Source: Pseudomonas sp. CC120222-01a (GTDB taxonomy: Bacteria > Pseudomonadota > Gammaproteobacteria > Pseudomonadales > Pseudomonadaceae). Taken from it: a stretch of DNA of 64,000 nt. Every line of letters starts with the position of its first letter. The stretch's first letter is position 1. Shown here piece by piece: positions 61,785-64,000 of this stretch. Where the stretch lies: the NCBI RefSeq assembly GCF_003097235.1, contig NZ_QEQQ01000006.1, positions 1 to 64,000 on the forward strand, given 5' to 3'. The notes beneath the pieces were generated by a model, which worked only from the letters and a program-made list of their open reading frames with translations, did no database searches and had not been told where the DNA came from. Made by a program: the position numbers and the translations under genes.

Positions 61785-64000
61785 CCATCACGTAGCCAAG
61801 AGCCAGGCCGAGATGGCCGAACTGTTCAGCCAGGACCTGACCACCGGGGTCGGCCGCAGCGTCAAGCACGACAGCGCCGACAAACATGTGTCGGGCGAAG
61901 CGCTGTACATCGACGACCGCCTGGAATTCCCCAACCAGCTGCATGTCTATGCGCGCACCGCAGACCGTGCCCATGCGCGCATCCTGCGCATCGACACCAC
62001 GCCCTGCTACGCCTTCGAAGGCGTGCGCATCGCCATCACCCACGAAGACATCCCGGGCCTGAAGGACATCGGCCCGGTGGTCGCCGGCGACCCGCTGCTG
62101 GCCATCGACAAGGTCGAGTTCTTCGGCCAGCCGGTGCTCGCCGTGGCGGCCCGCGACCTGGATACTGCGCGCCGTGCGGCCATGGCTGCCATCGTCGAGT
62201 ACGAAGACCTGGAGCCGGTGCTGGACGTGGTCGATGCCTTGCGCAAGAAGCACTTCGTGCTCGACAGCCACACCCACCAGCGCGGCGATTCGGCCGCCGC
62301 CCTGGCCAGCGCCCCGCACCGCCTGCAAGGCACCCTGCACATCGGCGGCCAGGAGCACTTCTACCTGGAAACCCAGATCTCCTCGGTGATGCCCACCGAG
62401 GACGGCGGCATGATCGTCTACTGCTCCACGCAGAACCCCACCGAAGTGCAGAAGCTGGTCGCCGAAGTACTCGACGTGCCGATGAACAAGGTGGTGCTGG
62501 ACATGCGCCGCATGGGCGGCGGCTTCGGCGGCAAGGAAACCCAGGCGGCCAGCCCGGCCTGCCTGTGCGCAGTGGTCGCGCGCCTGACCGGCCAGCCGAC
62601 CAAGATGCGCCTGCCACGGGTCGAAGACATGACCATGACCGGCAAGCGCCACCCGTTCTATGTAGAGTACGACGTCGGCTTCGACGACGATGGCCGCCTG
62701 CACGGCATCAACCTCGACCTGGCCGGCAACTGCGGCTACTCGCCCGACCTGTCCGGCTCGATCGTCGACCGCGCCATGTTCCACTCCGACAACGCCTACT
62801 ACCTGGGCGATGCCACCGTGCACGGCCACCGCTGCAAGACCAACACCGCCTCCAATACTGCCTACCGGGGCTTCGGCGGCCCGCAGGGGATGGTCGCCAT
62901 CGAACAGGTGATGGACCACATCGCCCGCCACCTGGGCCGCGACCCGCTGGCCGTGCGCAAGGCCAACTATTACGGCAAGACCGAACGCAACGTCACCCAC
63001 TACTACCAGACCGTCGAGCACAACATGCTCGAGGAGATGACCGCCGAACTGGAAGCCAGCAGCGACTACGCCGAGCGCCGCGAGTCGATCCGCCGCTTCA
63101 ACGCCAACAGCCCGGTCCTGAAAAAGGGCCTGGCGCTGACGCCGGTCAAGTTCGGTATCTCGTTCACCGCCACCTTCCTCAACCAGGCCGGTGCGCTGAT
63201 CCACATCTACACCGACGGCAGCATTCACCTGAACCATGGCGGCACCGAGATGGGCCAGGGCCTGAACACCAAGGTGGCACAGGTGGTGGCGCAGGTGTTC
63301 CAGGTCGATTTCAGCCGCATCCAGATCACCGCCACCAACACCGACAAAGTGCCCAACACTTCGCCGACCGCCGCTTCGAGTGGCGCCGACCTGAACGGCA
63401 AGGCTGCCCAGAACGCTGCCGAGATCCTCAAGAAGCGCCTCACCGAGTTTGCCGCACGGCACTATCAGGTGACCGAGGAAGACGTCGAATTCCGCAACGG
63501 CCATGTGCGCGTGCGCGACCAGATCGTCAGCTTCGAGCAACTGGTGCAGCAGGCGTACTTTGCCCAGGTGTCGCTGTCGACCACCGGTTTCTACCGCACG
63601 CCGAAGATCTACTACGACCGCAGCCAGGCACGCGGCCGGCCGTTCTACTACTTCGCCTTCGGCGCTGCCTGCGTGGAAGTGATCGTCGACACCCTGACCG
63701 GCGAGTACAAGATGCTGCGCGCCGACATCCTGCATGACGTAGGCGATTCGCTGAACCCGGCCATCGACATCGGCCAGGTCGAAGGCGGCTTCATCCAGGG
63801 CATGGGCTGGCTGACCACCGAAGAGCTGGTGTGGAACGCCAAGGGCAAGCTGATGACCAACGGCCCGGCCAGCTACAAGATCCCGGCGGTGGCCGACATG
63901 CCGCTGGACCTGCGGGTGAAGCTGGTGGAAAACCGCAAGAACCCGGAAGACACCGTGTTCCACTCCAAGGCCGTGGGCGAGCCGCCGTTCATGCTTGGCA
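61777..64000 (+). CDS. xdhB: Xanthine dehydrogenase molybdopterin subunit (3' end outside window)
   Basis: 741 codons of an expected ~800 are present and the frame is open to the window end. Recognisable are the start MSNHHVAKSQAEMAELFSQD, GGQEHFYLETQ, MRRMGGGFGGKE, AYRGFGGPQGM (catalytic Arg region) and GTEMGQGLNTK. The invariant catalytic Glu near the C-terminus falls in VGEPPFM at the very edge. The ATG at 61777 overlaps the xdhA stop by 8 bp. It hydroxylates hypoxanthine and xanthine at the molybdenum centre. xdhC and further genes are expected downstream. Confidence 0.95.

Overview
The window is high-GC bacterial chromosome from a fluorescent Pseudomonas, most likely of the P. putida group. 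This rests on a pyoverdine chromophore synthetase (pvdL) next to its sigma factor gene (pvdS), two tandem cbb3 oxidase operons followed by ccoGHIS, hemN and anr, the apt/recR/ybaB/dnaX and ligA/zipA/smc housekeeping blocks, and Pseudomonas-type REP palindromes between genes. Species assignment is inference from gene order and protein similarity; no database search was run.

Layout. 1-612: the 3' end of an IS3-family element abuts the C-terminal relic of an Ntox15-type DNase toxin. 632-1908: two paralogous Tdi1-like immunity genes follow. 1918-8030 (minus strand): a compact operon for a Tat-exported molybdenum hydroxylase (molybdopterin subunit, [2Fe-2S] subunit, triheme cytochrome c) with its XdhC-like and MocA-like maturation factors. 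8313-11621 (plus): a disulfide relay of DsbD-like, TlpA-like and DsbG proteins. 11622-13788: an AT-richer foreign segment with an IS relic, a possible His-rich micro-ORF and a two-gene ABC-2 exporter, closed by a second diverged copy of the last 72 bp of dsbG. 13923-28819: pyoverdine genes, namely pvdL (minus), pvdS (plus) under a Fur box, and an acetyltransferase gene (minus). Both minus-strand genes have PvdS-type promoters. 28885-31548: a solute-binding protein, a DEDDh exonuclease, PpnP and a hydrolase. 31600-38385: ccoNOQP-1 and ccoNOQP-2. 38695-44139: ccoG, ccoH, ccoI, ccoS and a TauE/SafE-like membrane protein. 44245-47151: hemN, anr, apt. 47271-50448 (minus): recR, ybaB, dnaX. 50572-52153: a solute-binding protein, a lipoprotein and the 4.5S RNA. 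52397-60062 (minus): ligA, zipA, smc and a GntR/FadR regulator. 60330-64000: xdhA and the 5' part of xdhB, which runs off the window.

How the parts work together. Low oxygen: Anr (encoded here) should act on Anr boxes found upstream of ccoN1 and hemN, linking high-affinity respiration, its copper and heme assembly, and anaerobic heme synthesis. Low iron: a Fur box overlaps the pvdS promoter, and PvdS boxes precede pvdL and the acetyltransferase gene. Two purine-linked functions (apt, xdhAB) are present but not adjacent.

The most unusual spots are the ABC exporter segment framed by two dsbG 3' ends, the IS-decapitated toxin with two surviving immunity genes, and the operator layout in which the Anr box for ccoN1 lies inside a divergent hydrolase gene. 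No CRISPR array, tRNA, rRNA or prophage was seen.
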